From Anaerolineae bacterium (GTDB taxonomy: Bacteria > Chloroflexota > Anaerolineae > DRVO01): a stretch of 47,153 nt of DNA. A program made the translations under genes and the position numbers. A model generated the notes under the pieces. It was not told the origin of the DNA and searched no databases. It worked only from the letters and a program-made list of their open reading frames with translations. This document shows, one piece after another, positions 32,570 to 42,100 of this stretch. The stretch covers positions 1-47,153 of the forward strand of contig JABLXR010000034.1 in the NCBI GenBank assembly GCA_013178015.1, given 5' to 3'. How positions within the stretch are numbered: position 1 is the first letter of the stretch; each line of letters starts with the position of its first letter.

Positions 32570-33970
32570 TCAGACTCGGCGATAGTGGATCCCCTCCCCG
32601 CAGACGGCCGCCGTTGCCGCCTCCATCAGGCATTCCGATAGCGTCGGGTGCTGGTGCATAGTACTGGCCAGGTCGGATGCGCTTAGACCAGCTTTCACCG
32701 CCAGCGCCCCTTCGCCGATCAGCTCACTGGCGTGAGCCCCCATCATGTGCACGCCCAAGACCCGCCCCGTCTCGCTGTCGTACACTAGCCGGACTAGGCC
32801 CTCCTCCTCGCCCATGGTCAGTGCCCGCCCGCTAGCCGATAGCGGGAAACGAGCCACGGCCGGGCTGTAACCGGCAGCCTTGGCCTCGGCCTCTGTCAGG
32901 CCGACTCCGGCGATCTCTGGGTCAGTGAAGACGCAGTTGGGGACCGCCAGGTAGTCTATCTCCCTGTCCCCTCCCAGAGCGTTCTCGGCCGCTACCATGC
33001 CTTCGTGTGAGGCGACGTGGGCCAGCATCCAGCCTCCTACTACGTCACCAGCGGCGTATATGCCGGGCACGCTGGTGCGCAGGCGCGAGTCCACCCGGAT
33101 GAAGCCACCGCCGTCCGTCTCTACGCCTACCTCCTCCAGCCCCAGGCCCTGCGTCACCGGAGTCTGGCCCGTTGCTAGGAGGATGGCGTCGGCGTCCACG
33201 TGGGCTGTCTGGCCGTGGGCGCTATAGTGCAGCCTGAGCCTCCCTTCCACGGTCTCGATGCGATCGAACTCGAGGCCAACCGTGATACTCAGTCCCCTGC
33301 GCGCGGCCAGGGAGCGATACCGGCGGGCCAACTGGGGATCTACCGACTTGAGGAAAGTGCGCCGGCCCAAAACCGTGACCTGGCTACCCAGGTGGTGGAA
33401 GATGGTGGCCATTTCCATGCCCACCACGCTAGCGCCAACCACGACCAGCCGCCGCGGCAGCTCCTGCAGCCCAAGCAGCTGACGCGAGTCGAGCACGCCG
33501 GGCAGCTCGATGCCCGGCAGCGGCGGGCGCGCAGCCACCGAGCCGGTAGCGATCAGCGCGCTGCTGAATGATAGCTCCCTCGTTGAGCTGTCCGGTAGCC
33601 GCACCGCTGCCCGATCGGGAGCCACCAGGCGAGCTTCACCTGCCACCACCTCGACGCCCCGGGCATCCAGCAGCTCGCGGACCGATCCCACGATGCGAGA
33701 GACAATGGCATCCTTGCGTGCCATCACCGCCGCGAAGTCGGCCCGGACGCTGCCTTCGACGACCAGTCCATACCGGCTCGCCTCTCGCATCTTCCGGAAG
33801 AGGGTGGCGCTCTCCACCAGGGCCTTGGTGGGGATACAGCCACGGTTCAGGCACGTCCCCCCTATGCACTCCTTCTCAATCAGCGCCACCCGACCGCCCA
33901 ACTGGCTGGCCCGGATGGCGGCCACGTATCCCGCCGGCCCCGCTCCGATCACTACGAAGTCATAACGCAT
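32570..33970 (-). CDS. lpdA: Dihydrolipoyl dehydrogenase
   Basis: The 466-residue flavoprotein has the FAD motif VIGAGPAGYVAAIRASQLG (residues 7-25), the redox-active disulfide GGTCLNRGCIPTKALV (about 38-53), the NAD motif VVVGASVVGMEMATIFHHLG (about 175-194), the second FAD motif VPGIYAAGDVVGG and the C-terminal HQHPTLSECLMEA with the catalytic His-Glu pair. It re-oxidises dihydrolipoyl groups of 2-oxoacid dehydrogenases or the glycine cleavage system. No E1/E2 or gcv genes are adjacent; the neighbours are lipoyl-attachment genes. It has its own promoter. Confidence 0.93.
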   Translation of the reverse strand: MRYDFVVIGAGPAGYVAAIRASQLGGRVALIEKECIGGTCLNRGCIPTKALVESATLFRKMREASRYGLVVEGSVRADFAAVMARKDAIVSRIVGSVRELLDARGVEVVAGEARLVAPDRAAVRLPDSSTRELSFSSALIATGSVAARPPLPGIELPGVLDSRQLLGLQELPRRLVVVGASVVGMEMATIFHHLGSQVTVLGRRTFLKSVDPQLARRYRSLAARRGLSITVGLEFDRIETVEGRLRLHYSAHGQTAHVDADAILLATGQTPVTQGLGLEEVGVETDGGGFIRVDSRLRTSVPGIYAAGDVVGGWMLAHVASHEGMVAAENALGGDREIDYLAVPNCVFTDPEIAGVGLTEAEAKAAGYSPAVARFPLSASGRALTMGEEEGLVRLVYDSETGRVLGVHMMGAHASELIGEGALAVKAGLSASDLASTMHQHPTLSECLMEAATAAVCGEGIHYRRV

Positions 33971-34004
33971 GCCGCTCGGCCCGTCCCTGGGGAAGTAGTA
34001 GACG

Positions 34005-34034
34005 ATTATACGCGCCTCCTGAACCGACCGGCAA
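34005..34034 (-). promoter_or_regulatory. Promoter of the lpdA-radical SAM-lipM run
   Basis: Minus strand TTGCCG (34029-34034), an 18-base spacer and a perfect TATAAT (34005-34010) about 35 bases upstream of the lpdA ATG. Confidence 0.65.
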
Positions 34035-34041
34035 AGCTCCA

Positions 34042-34160
34042 GGCAGGTTACAGGTTACAGGCGACAGGTTACAGGGCCGGAGGCAGGGCAGGCACCACAG
34101 ATGCCCCCGAGACATGTCGCCTATCCCCTGTCCCCTGTCCCCTGTAACCTGTAACCTGCC
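34042..34160. repeat. Inverted pair of tandem heptamer repeats
   Basis: The left arm (34042-34076) is built of seven-base units of the type AGGTTAC and AGGCGAC. The right arm (34125-34160) is its near-exact reverse complement, with CCCCTGT repeated three times and then AACCTGT/AACCTGC. About 48 bases separate the arms, so a long cruciform or RNA hairpin could form. The repeat ends one base before the -35 box of the trpB promoter. Heptamer arrays of this kind occur as dispersed repeats in several bacterial groups; only one copy is in this window. Confidence 0.8.
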
Positions 34161-34161
34161 T

Positions 34162-34190
34162 TTGACAGTTCGGGCGCGGGCTCGTATACT
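34162..34190 (+). promoter_or_regulatory. Consensus promoter of the T-box/trpB2 transcript
   Basis: A perfect TTGACA (34162-34167), 17-base spacer and TATACT (34185-34190), directly next to the end of the heptamer repeat. Transcription would begin near 34197, just before the T-box leader. Confidence 0.8.
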
Positions 34191-34196
34191 GCCACC

Positions 34197-34470
34197 TACA
34201 ACAGGATACTCAAGGCGTGGATCAGGAGTAGTAAGCGGGCCGGCCAGGCCACCAGAGAGCCCGGGTGAGGTGAAAGCCGGGTGCCGGGGTCGCCGCCGAA
34301 TGGACCTGGGAGTCGCGGGTTGAAAGCATGCTGCAAGTAGGCCCTGCCGCCTGGCCATCGTTACAAGGCTCCGCCGCCTGGCGGCGGGTGAGAGAGGTCG
34401 CGTGGGCGACCTAAGCGGGGTGGCACCGCGGGAGGAACACTCTCGTCCCTAGTCGGACGGGGGTGTTTTT
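34197..34470 (+). promoter_or_regulatory. T-box riboswitch, tryptophan (UGG) specifier
   Basis: The leader shows all main T-box parts in order. AGTA in GGAGTAGTA (34225-34233) is the 5' side of the loop E motif. CCAGAGAGCCCGGGTGAGGTGAAAGCC carries the AGAGA and GGTGAAAG elements of distal stem I. GAA followed by TGG (34301-34303) is the 3' side of the specifier loop and reads a Trp codon. A perfect seven-pair stem III lies near 34395-34413, and the canonical GGGGTGGCACCGCG (34417-34430) holds the UGGC bulge that pairs with the uncharged tRNA 3' end. A terminator follows. Uncharged tRNA-Trp would allow read-through into trpB2. Confidence 0.9.
34436..34470 (+). terminator. Rho-independent terminator of the T-box
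   Basis: A 13-pair stem (34436-34448 with 34455-34467, three G-U pairs) with loop CTAGTC, ending in a run of five T. It overlaps the region downstream of the antiterminator, as in other T-box leaders. Confidence 0.88.
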
Positions 34471-34532
34471 GTTTGCCTGTGTGCGACGCCGGCCCTCCGG
34501 GGGCGGTAGGTCCCATATCTCGGGAGGTTGAC

Positions 34533-35891
34533 ATGGCAGTTGACTACAAGATCGTTCTGAGCGAGTCGGAAATCCCTCACGCCTGGTACAACGTTCAGGC
34601 CGATATGCCCACTGAGCTTCCACCGCCGGTGCATCCGGCCACCCACCAGCCGGTAGGGCCGCAGGACTTGGCTCCCCTTTTCCCCATGGCGCTCATCGAG
34701 CAGGAAGTCAGCACTGAGCGCTACATCGAGATCCCATCCGAGGTCCGTGACGTACTCCGTCTGTGGCGGCCTTCGCCATTGCACCGCGCCGTGCGACTGG
34801 AGAAGGCTCTGGGAACCCCGGCGCGCATCTACTACAAGAACGAAGGTGTCAGCCCCCCTGGCAGCCATAAGCCCAACACGGCCGTCGCCCAGGCCTACTA
34901 CAACAAGCGCGAAGGCGTCCGCGCCATAACCACCGAGACGGGAGCCGGACAGTGGGGCAGCGCCCTGGCCATGGCCACCCAAATGTTCGGCCTGCAGTGC
35001 AAGGTCTTCATGGTCAAGGTGAGCTACCAGCAGAAGCCCTACCGTCGGTCCATGATGCAGGTATGGGGCGCGGAGGTGGTGGCCAGCCCTAGCGAAGAGA
35101 CCGAGGCCGGGCGCAAGGTGCTGGCCCAGGACCCCAGTTCGCCGGGATCTCTAGGCGTGGCCATCAGCGAGGCGGTGGAGGTGGCAGCCCAGCGCGAGGA
35201 CACCAAGTACTCCCTGGGCAGCGTGCTCAACCACGTCCTCCTGCACCAGACCGTCATCGGCGAGGAATGCCTCAAGCAGATGCAGTTGGCCGGAGACTAT
35301 CCCGACGTGGTGATCGGCTGCGTTGGCGGCGGGTCCAACTACGCCGGGATTGCCTTCCCCTTCGTGCGGGAACGGCTCGATCGGAACCTCGACACTCGGT
35401 TTGTCGCCGTCGAACCCACCGCTTGCCCTACTCTCACTAAGGGCGTCTACGCCTATGACTTTGGCGATGTGAACTGCACCACCCCGTTGCTCAAGATGCA
35501 TACCCTGGGGCACGACTTCATCCCACCCGGGATCCACGCCGGTGGCCTTCGCTACCACGGCATGGCTCCTCTCGTGAGCGCCCTGGTGGAGGTTGGCATT
35601 ATTGAGCCCCGCGCCTACGGGCAGACGAGCGTGTTCGAGGCTGCCGTCACCTTCTCCCGGGCCGAGGGCATCGTCCCCGCTCCCGAGTCGGCCCACGCCA
35701 TCCGCGCCGCCATTGACGAAGCCCTTCAGGCCAAGGAGACGGGCGAGGAGCGATGCATCCTCTTCAATCTGAGCGGGCACGGGCACTTCGACATGGGCGC
35801 CTATGACGCTTACCTGGCCGGCAAACTCGAGGACTTCGAGTACCCCCGGGAAGCCATCGAGAGGTCGCTCGCCTATCTGCCCGCTGTGTGA
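34533..35891 (+). CDS. trpB: Tryptophan synthase beta chain, TrpB2 type
   Basis: The start is ATG 34533 after GGGAGG; the longer frame would begin inside the T-box. The 452-residue protein has the TrpB2-class features: an N-terminal extension ([18 protein letters not shown]), [15 protein letters not shown] lysine Lys113 in [13 protein letters not shown], the catalytic [10 protein letters not shown] and the PLP-phosphate loop [10 protein letters not shown]. It condenses indole with L-serine (or a serine derivative) to make tryptophan. No trpA is adjacent, which is common for TrpB2 and suggests indole salvage or partnering with an unlinked TrpA. Expression is controlled by the T-box. Confidence 0.94.
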   Translation: MAVDYKIVLSESEIPHAWYNVQADMPTELPPPVHPATHQPVGPQDLAPLFPMALIEQEVSTERYIEIPSEVRDVLRLWRPSPLHRAVRLEKALGTPARIYYKNEGVSPPGSHKPNTAVAQAYYNKREGVRAITTETGAGQWGSALAMATQMFGLQCKVFMVKVSYQQKPYRRSMMQVWGAEVVASPSEETEAGRKVLAQDPSSPGSLGVAISEAVEVAAQREDTKYSLGSVLNHVLLHQTVIGEECLKQMQLAGDYPDVVIGCVGGGSNYAGIAFPFVRERLDRNLDTRFVAVEPTACPTLTKGVYAYDFGDVNCTTPLLKMHTLGHDFIPPGIHAGGLRYHGMAPLVSALVEVGIIEPRAYGQTSVFEAAVTFSRAEGIVPAPESAHAIRAAIDEALQAKETGEERCILFNLSGHGHFDMGAYDAYLAGKLEDFEYPREAIERSLAYLPAV

Positions 35892-35954
35892 TCACTCCCG
35901 TAGCCGGGTCGAAGGTGCCCCGGCATCTGGTACAAGGTCGTAAAGGAAGCCGTT

Positions 35955-37061
35955 ATGTCTAGAACGCTGGAAGTCCGGGTGCCCGGCCCCACCCCTCTTC
36001 CGCCTGAGGTCCGGGCCGCCCTCAGCCGGCCCATGGTGAGCCACCGGAGCAGGGAGTTCCGGGAGCTCCTTTCCTCCCTAGATCGGCGCTTGCGGCCCCT
36101 CATCGGCACCCCCGATGAGGTCGTGTTCCTGACCACCTCCGGCACCGGCGGCCTCGAGGCCGCGGTGGCTAACACGGTGGAGGCGGGCGACCGCGTGCTC
36201 TCCGTCTGTACCGGCTACTTCGGAGAGCGGTTCGCCGAGATCGCCCGCCGCTACGGAGCCAGCGTTGACTACCTGCGCTTCGAGCCAGGCCAGCCGGCCG
36301 ACCCAGCTACGGTCCGAGACCGGCTGGAGGCTAATGAGTACCGGGCGGTGCTGGTGACGCACTGCGAGACCAGCACCGGTGTCCTCAACGACGTCGTTGC
36401 CTTGGCCCAGGTCGTGCGCCAGGCACCCACAAAGCCCCTGCTTCTTCTAGACGCGGTCAGTTCCCTGGGTGCGGTGCCCTTCGACATGAACGCGATAGGT
36501 GCGGACATCGTCGTGACTGCTTCACAGAAGGCGTGGATGACGCCTCCGGGGTTGGCCATGCTGGCCCTCTCCCCCCCTGCCTGGAGCCGGGTGGAGAACT
36601 GCGCCACCCCCAGGCTCTACTTTGACCTCCTTGCAGCCAGGGACAGCGCCCGCCGCGGCGAGACTCCGTGGACCCCAGCTCTCACCCTGCTCTATGGCCT
36701 GGACGTGGCCCTCGACCTGATCGCTGACGAAGGGCCTCAGGCCGTCTTCGCCCGTCACCAGGCTTTGGCCCGTCTCGTCAGGGACGGGCTGCGCCGGCTG
36801 GGATTCGTCCCGCTGGCGGCGGAGGCCTATGCCTCCCCCACGGTTACCGCCGCCTACTTGCCCGCCGGAGTCAGGTTCGCGGAGCTGTCGCAGCATCTGG
36901 AAGACGAGTTTCGGGTGCAGGTGTCTGGAGGGCAGGGACCGCTGAAGGGAAAGCTGCTGCGCATCGGCCACATGGGCTACATCGCCGAGGGCAACGTTAC
37001 CTACCTGCTGGAGGCGATCGAAGCCGCCCTTCGGCGCTGCCGGTCCCCCGAGGCGACCTGA
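35955..37061 (+). CDS. Class V aminotransferase, probable serine pathway enzyme (alanine-glyoxylate/phosphoserine type)
   Basis: The 368-residue PLP enzyme begins VRVPGPTPLPPEVRAALSRPMVSHRSREF, the alanine-glyoxylate/serine-pyruvate aminotransferase signature. It has TTSGTGGLEAAVAN, LLLLDAVSSLG (Asp166) and VVTASQKAWMTPPG, with Lys192 forming the Schiff base. Close relatives function as phosphoserine aminotransferase in organisms that lack standard SerC. Its stop overlaps the serA start by one base (TGATG), and AAAGGAAG precedes its own ATG, so it very likely supplies the transamination step after SerA. Glyoxylate use cannot be excluded. Confidence 0.85.
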   Translation: MSRTLEVRVPGPTPLPPEVRAALSRPMVSHRSREFRELLSSLDRRLRPLIGTPDEVVFLTTSGTGGLEAAVANTVEAGDRVLSVCTGYFGERFAEIARRYGASVDYLRFEPGQPADPATVRDRLEANEYRAVLVTHCETSTGVLNDVVALAQVVRQAPTKPLLLLDAVSSLGAVPFDMNAIGADIVVTASQKAWMTPPGLAMLALSPPAWSRVENCATPRLYFDLLAARDSARRGETPWTPALTLLYGLDVALDLIADEGPQAVFARHQALARLVRDGLRRLGFVPLAAEAYASPTVTAAYLPAGVRFAELSQHLEDEFRVQVSGGQGPLKGKLLRIGHMGYIAEGNVTYLLEAIEAALRRCRSPEAT

Positions 37062-38653
37062 TGCCACGGGTCCTGCTGACCGACCCTATAGACGATGAGG
37101 CGGTTGCCCTTCTGGCCCGCGAGGCCGAAGTGCTGCAGGTGCCGCAAGGAGGGGACGCACGCCTAACTGAGTTGGCGTCCGGTGCCGACGGGATCATCGT
37201 CCGTAGTGGCACCCGGATTGCCCGTGAGGTGATCCTCTCGGCTCCCTCCCTGCGGGTCATCGGGCGGGCCGGCGTGGGCGTGGACAACATAGACCTAGAG
37301 GCAGCTACCGAGAGGGGCGTGTGGGTAGTCAATGCCCCCGACAGCAACTCCGTGGCGGTGGCCGAGCACGTCTTTGCCCTGATGCTGTGCTTGGCACGGC
37401 GCGTCCTGTGGGCGGCGGAGAGCTTGGCGCGCGGTGAGTGGCGCAGAGCGTCCTTCCGGGGCGAGGAGCTGAACGGCAAGGTCCTCGGCATCGTTGGGCT
37501 GGGGCGCATAGGAAGACGAGTGGCGGAGCGTGGTCGCGCCTTCGGAATGATCGTGCTGGCTCACGATCCCTTCGTCGCCCCCGCCCAGGCGCAGGCGGTG
37601 GGAGCTCGCCTCGTGCCCCTAGCCCAGCTGTTGAGGGAGAGCGACTTCGTCACCCTCCACCTTCCCTCCACCACAGAGACGGACGGGCTCCTGGGAGAAG
37701 AGCAACTGGCCGCCTGCAAGCCTGGCGCCTACCTAATCAACTGCTCGCGTGGAAGCGTGGTAGACGAAGCTGCGCTCCTAAGAGCCCTGGACTCCGGCCA
37801 CCTCGCGGGAGCGGGGCTGGACGTCTTCGCTTGCGAGCCGCCCAAGGACTCGCCCCTGGTTCGCCATCCTGCCGTAGTGGCCACGCCTCACATCGGCGGG
37901 ATGACTCGGGAGGCCCAGAGGAACGTGGCCCTGGCCGTAGCCGAGCAGGTGCTGGCAGTGCTGCAGGGGCGACCCCCGTCACACCCGGTGAACGCCCCCG
38001 CGTTGAGTCCCGAGGAGCAGGAACGGATTGGCCCCTACCTGGACTTGGCCCGGAGGCTGGGGCGGTTCTACGCTGCCGTGGCAGAACACCCCGTGGTGTC
38101 GGTGGAGATGTGCTTCGCCGGCCAGGCTGTCGAGACCGGCACCACCCTGATCACCGCAGCCGCCCTGCAGGGGCTGCTGGAGGGCGTGTCAGACATGCCG
38201 GTCAACCTCGTCAACGCGCGGGTGGCGGCACTGAGCCGGGGCATCTCGGTGACCGAGACCACCTCGGCGAGCGCGAGTCCTTACTCGGAACTGCTCTCCC
38301 TGACTATCCGAACCGACGATGGTCCGCATCGGCTGTCAGGGACGATACTCCACGGCCAGCCCTACATCGTTCGCATCGAGGACTTCTGGATTACCTTCAT
38401 ACCGGCCGGTACCCTGCTGTACACCGAGCACATAGAGCAGCCCGGCATCCTCGGGCGGATGGGCACGCTCCTGGGCGAGCGCAACGTGAACATCTCCTTC
38501 GTGCAGGTGGGAAGGAGCGCCCGAGGCGGCCGGGGAGTCATGATCCTGGGCATTGACGACGTCCTGTCCCAGGATGATCTGGGCGCCGTATGCCAGCAGC
38601 CTAGCGTCATCAGGGCGCGCCTGGTGCGGCTTCCGCCCGTCCCTTCCGGGTGA
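37061..38653 (+). CDS. serA: D-3-phosphoglycerate dehydrogenase, long form with ASB and ACT domains
   Basis: The 530-residue enzyme has the D-2-hydroxyacid dehydrogenase core: VIGRAGVGVDNIDLEAATERG, the nucleotide motif VLGIVGLGRIGRRVAERG (about 145-163), NCSRGSVVDEAALL with the catalytic Arg and THIGGMT with the catalytic His. The allosteric substrate-binding domain (about 320-450) and a C-terminal ACT domain (TEHIEQPGILGRMGTLLGERNVNISFVQVGR) follow, typical of the long SerA type. It starts the serine pathway and is likely inhibited by serine through the ACT domain. It forms a run with trpB and the aminotransferase behind the T-box. Confidence 0.95.
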   Translation: MPRVLLTDPIDDEAVALLAREAEVLQVPQGGDARLTELASGADGIIVRSGTRIAREVILSAPSLRVIGRAGVGVDNIDLEAATERGVWVVNAPDSNSVAVAEHVFALMLCLARRVLWAAESLARGEWRRASFRGEELNGKVLGIVGLGRIGRRVAERGRAFGMIVLAHDPFVAPAQAQAVGARLVPLAQLLRESDFVTLHLPSTTETDGLLGEEQLAACKPGAYLINCSRGSVVDEAALLRALDSGHLAGAGLDVFACEPPKDSPLVRHPAVVATPHIGGMTREAQRNVALAVAEQVLAVLQGRPPSHPVNAPALSPEEQERIGPYLDLARRLGRFYAAVAEHPVVSVEMCFAGQAVETGTTLITAAALQGLLEGVSDMPVNLVNARVAALSRGISVTETTSASASPYSELLSLTIRTDDGPHRLSGTILHGQPYIVRIEDFWITFIPAGTLLYTEHIEQPGILGRMGTLLGERNVNISFVQVGRSARGGRGVMILGIDDVLSQDDLGAVCQQPSVIRARLVRLPPVPSG

Positions 38654-38660
38654 AGCGCGG

Positions 38661-39155
38661 TCACCCGGTCGGTCCATCCTCCTCTACGATGTCCACTCTT
38701 CTGCCCCCGGTGACGCGCATCAGCTCGTCCAGCGTGATGGGGAAGACCGCCTGCGGGGCTCCTGCGGCGGCGTGGAGGAGCTGGAAGCGCCACAGACTGC
38801 TGTCCACCAGAACCGGCATTGCAGTGCGGTGCCCTACTGGTGGCACACCTCCCACGGCGTAGCCCGTCAGCTCCCGTACCTCATCCGCCGAGGCTAGCCG
38901 AACCTGCTGGGCTCCGCAGATAGCGGCGATCTTAGCTGTATCGGCCCGACAGTCACCAGCCACCAAAGCCAATACTCCCGACCCATCTGCGATGAACACG
39001 AGGGATTTCACTATGCTTCCGAGGGGCACTCCCAAAGCATCGGCGGCCAGCTGTGCCGTCCGCGTGCTCTGGTCCAGCTCGATGGGAGTTGCCTCCACTC
39101 CCAGTTCGAGCAGCGCCTGCCTCACTCGGTCTACAGACTTGGATCTCTTCGCCAC
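38661..39155 (-). CDS. YbaK/EbsC-family aminoacyl-tRNA deacylase
   Basis: The 164-residue product starts at GTG, sharing two bases with the dnaE stop. It has the YbaK fold: STRTAQLAADALGVPLGSIVKSLVFIADG with the conserved Lys in IVKSLVF (about 49), LALVAGDCRADTAKIAA, and VRELTGYAVGGVPPVGH (about 93-109) with the GGVPPVGH loop of the active site. Family members clear mischarged Ala- or Cys-tRNA-Pro in trans; which one cannot be told. It is probably co-transcribed with dnaE. Confidence 0.88.
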   Translation of the reverse strand: MAKRSKSVDRVRQALLELGVEATPIELDQSTRTAQLAADALGVPLGSIVKSLVFIADGSGVLALVAGDCRADTAKIAAICGAQQVRLASADEVRELTGYAVGGVPPVGHRTAMPVLVDSSLWRFQLLHAAAGAPQAVFPITLDELMRVTGGRRVDIVEEDGPTG

Positions 39156-42100
39156 TCAGGCACTACCTCCTTCGTATGCTCCTTCCACCCAGCAACGGCT
39201 GGCTCCGACCAGCCGGGCGAACTCCCCGGCGACGTCCTCGGTAGCCAGGGTGCGCGCATTGGGGAAGTCTATCCTCACACAGCGAGGCCCGTCGCGCACC
39301 ACTACCGAGAGCTCGTCACTGCCGCGGTAGCTGGTGGCCGTCTGTACTACTCGCTGTAGGCACTGGCGATCTTGCTGCAGGTCACCGCTCCTCCGCACCT
39401 CCACCACCAGGCGCCTTGGGGGCGCCTCCAGCACAGCGGGTGCGGCCACTTCGGCATGGTTGATCTGGTCGGTGACGCTCTCGCACAGGAGCTTGGGCCC
39501 GTCCCCCCGATTGTCCACTCTGCCCCGGACAAGCAGGATCTTGCCTTCCTCCCACAGAGCCTCGGTCTCGCGCAGGACCCGGGGGAAGACAACCACGTCC
39601 AGCGTGCCCTGCAGGTCCTCCAGGCGGACGAAGGCCATGCTCTCCCCTCGCCTGGTCGTGGTCCTCCGGACCTCCTGCACCACGCCGGCCATCGTGACCG
39701 CCTGGCCCGCCATTTCCTCAGTCACCTCGGTGCTGAAGGCAGTCACCAGTTCCGCCAGGCGCCGGCTCCACTTGTGCAGTGGATGCTCCGACACGTACAC
39801 CCCCAGAAGCTCCTTCTCCCACGCGAGCTTCTGCCTAAGAGATATCCCCTCACCATTCTGGGCGCCGCCGCAAAGGATTACCGTGTCCGCCTGCACCCCA
39901 CAGCTGACCTCGAACATGGTGAGCTGCCCGGCCTGGCGCGCCTGATGGATCTGGTGGCTGACGGACATGATCGTGTCCAGAGAAGCCAGCAACGAGGCTC
40001 GGTCGCCGAAGCAATCCAGTGCACCGGCCCGTACCAGGCACTCCAGCACGCGCTTGTTCATCTGCCGCAGGTCCACTCGAGCAGCGAAGGCGTCCAGACT
40101 CTCGAATGGACCTCCCTCGCGCCGAGCCTTCAGCAGCATCTGGATGGCCCCTTCGCCCACGTTCTTGATGGCACCAAGGCCGAAGCGGATGGCATCGCCC
40201 TCGATGGTGAACTCGATGGCGCTCCGGTTCACGTCCGGCTGCAGCACCTCGATGCCCAAGCGCCGGCACTCGGCGATGAGCCCGGCCACCTTGTCCGACC
40301 GGCTGCGCTCCACCGTTAGCGAGGCAGCCATGAACTCCAACGGGTGATGGGCTTTGAGGTAGGCCGTCTGACACACGATGGCAGCGTAGTCAGCGGCGTG
40401 TGCCTTGTTGAACCCGTAGTTGGCGAAGAACTCGAAGGCATCGAAGATGCGATTGGCCGCCTCCCGGCTCAGGCCACCGTGCTTCATCGCCCCCTGGACG
40501 AAGCCGTCCCTGTGCCTGATCAGGTCCGATTGCTTCTTCTTGGAGACCGCGCGGCGCACCTGGTCCGCCTCGCCAGGATCATAGCCCGCCAGGTCGGTCA
40601 GTATGCGGATGATCTGCTCCTGATAGACGCACACCCCATAGGTGTCGCCCAGGATCGGCTCCAGCGCCGGGTGCACGAACGACGGTTCCTTCTGGCCTCG
40701 CCGGCAGGCGATGAAGTCGTCTATGAACTGCATGGGTCCGGGACGGTATAGGGCTATGACCGCGGTGATGTCCTCGATGCTCTCGGGCTTGAGATCCCGC
40801 AACACCCGACGCATTCCGGCACTCTCCACCTGGAAGAGCCCGGTCACGTCGCCGGACGAGAGCAAGGCAAAAGACTCCGGGTCGTCCAGCGGAATGGTAT
40901 CAAGGTCATACCGCTTTCCGGTCCTCTCCTCGATCAGCTGGGCCGCCAACCTCATAACGGTTAGGGTGGAGAGGCCCAGGAAGTCCACCTTGAGTAGCCC
41001 CAGGTCCTCGACGACCTCCATGGGGTACTGGGTGATGGCGCCTTCACCATGAGTGGAGCGGTGCAAAGGGGTGTACTCCACCAGAGGCTTGTCGGCGATC
41101 ACCACTCCGGCTGCGTGAGTGCTGGCGTGACGGGCGATGCCCTCCAGGCCCTGAGCCGTCTCGATCAGATCTCGGATGTAGTCAGTGGATTCCACCAGCT
41201 CCCTGAGCTCAGTCACGTTGGCCAGCGCGTCGGCTATGGTCACTCTGGGGCCGAAGGGCACCAACCTGGCCAACCGATCTACCTCGGGCAGCGGAAGGTC
41301 CAGAGCCCTCCCGGCGTCACGGATGGCAGCACGCGCCCCCATGGTACCGAAGGTAATTATCTGGGCCACCCTGTCCTGCCCGTAACGCGAGACCACGTAG
41401 GCGATCATCTCGTCCCGGCGGTCGTCGGGCAGGTCCAGGTCAATGTCGGGCATCGTAATACGGCCGGGGTTGAGGAACCGCTCGAACATGAGTTGGTGGC
41501 CCAGCGGGTCCAACCGGGTGATGCCCAGAGCATAGGCTACGATGCTACCGGCGCCCGAGCCGCGCACGTTCCACCAGATGCCCCTCTTTCTGGCCTGATC
41601 CACCAGGTCCCAGACGATCAGGAAGTAGTCATCGAATCCCATCTGGTGGATCACACTGAGCTCATGGTCTAGCCTGCGGCGCACTTCCTCGGAGGGCTCA
41701 CCGTAGAGCCTGGCTATGCCGCGTTCGCAGAGCTCCCGGAGGTACGACTGCGGGTCAGCGCCCTCAGGGACCTCGAATCGAGGCAGATGATACTCGCGGG
41801 GGCCAAACCTAAACTGGCAGCGCTCGGCGATGATGAGGGTGTTGGCGATGGCATCCGGCATGTCAGGGAACAGCTGCTCCATCTCCTGGCGGCTCTTGAG
41901 GTAATATCCCTCATCGCTCATCCGCATTCGATCCGCTTGGCGCACTGTGGCCCCGGTCTGAATGCAGAGCAACACATCCTGGATCCTGGCGTCCTCTGGC
42001 CTGACGTAGTGGACATCGTTGGTGGCAACCACCTCGAGCCCCAGCGAGCGGGCAACCTCCACCAGGACACGGTTCACCCGAGCCAGCTCCGGTATCCCCT

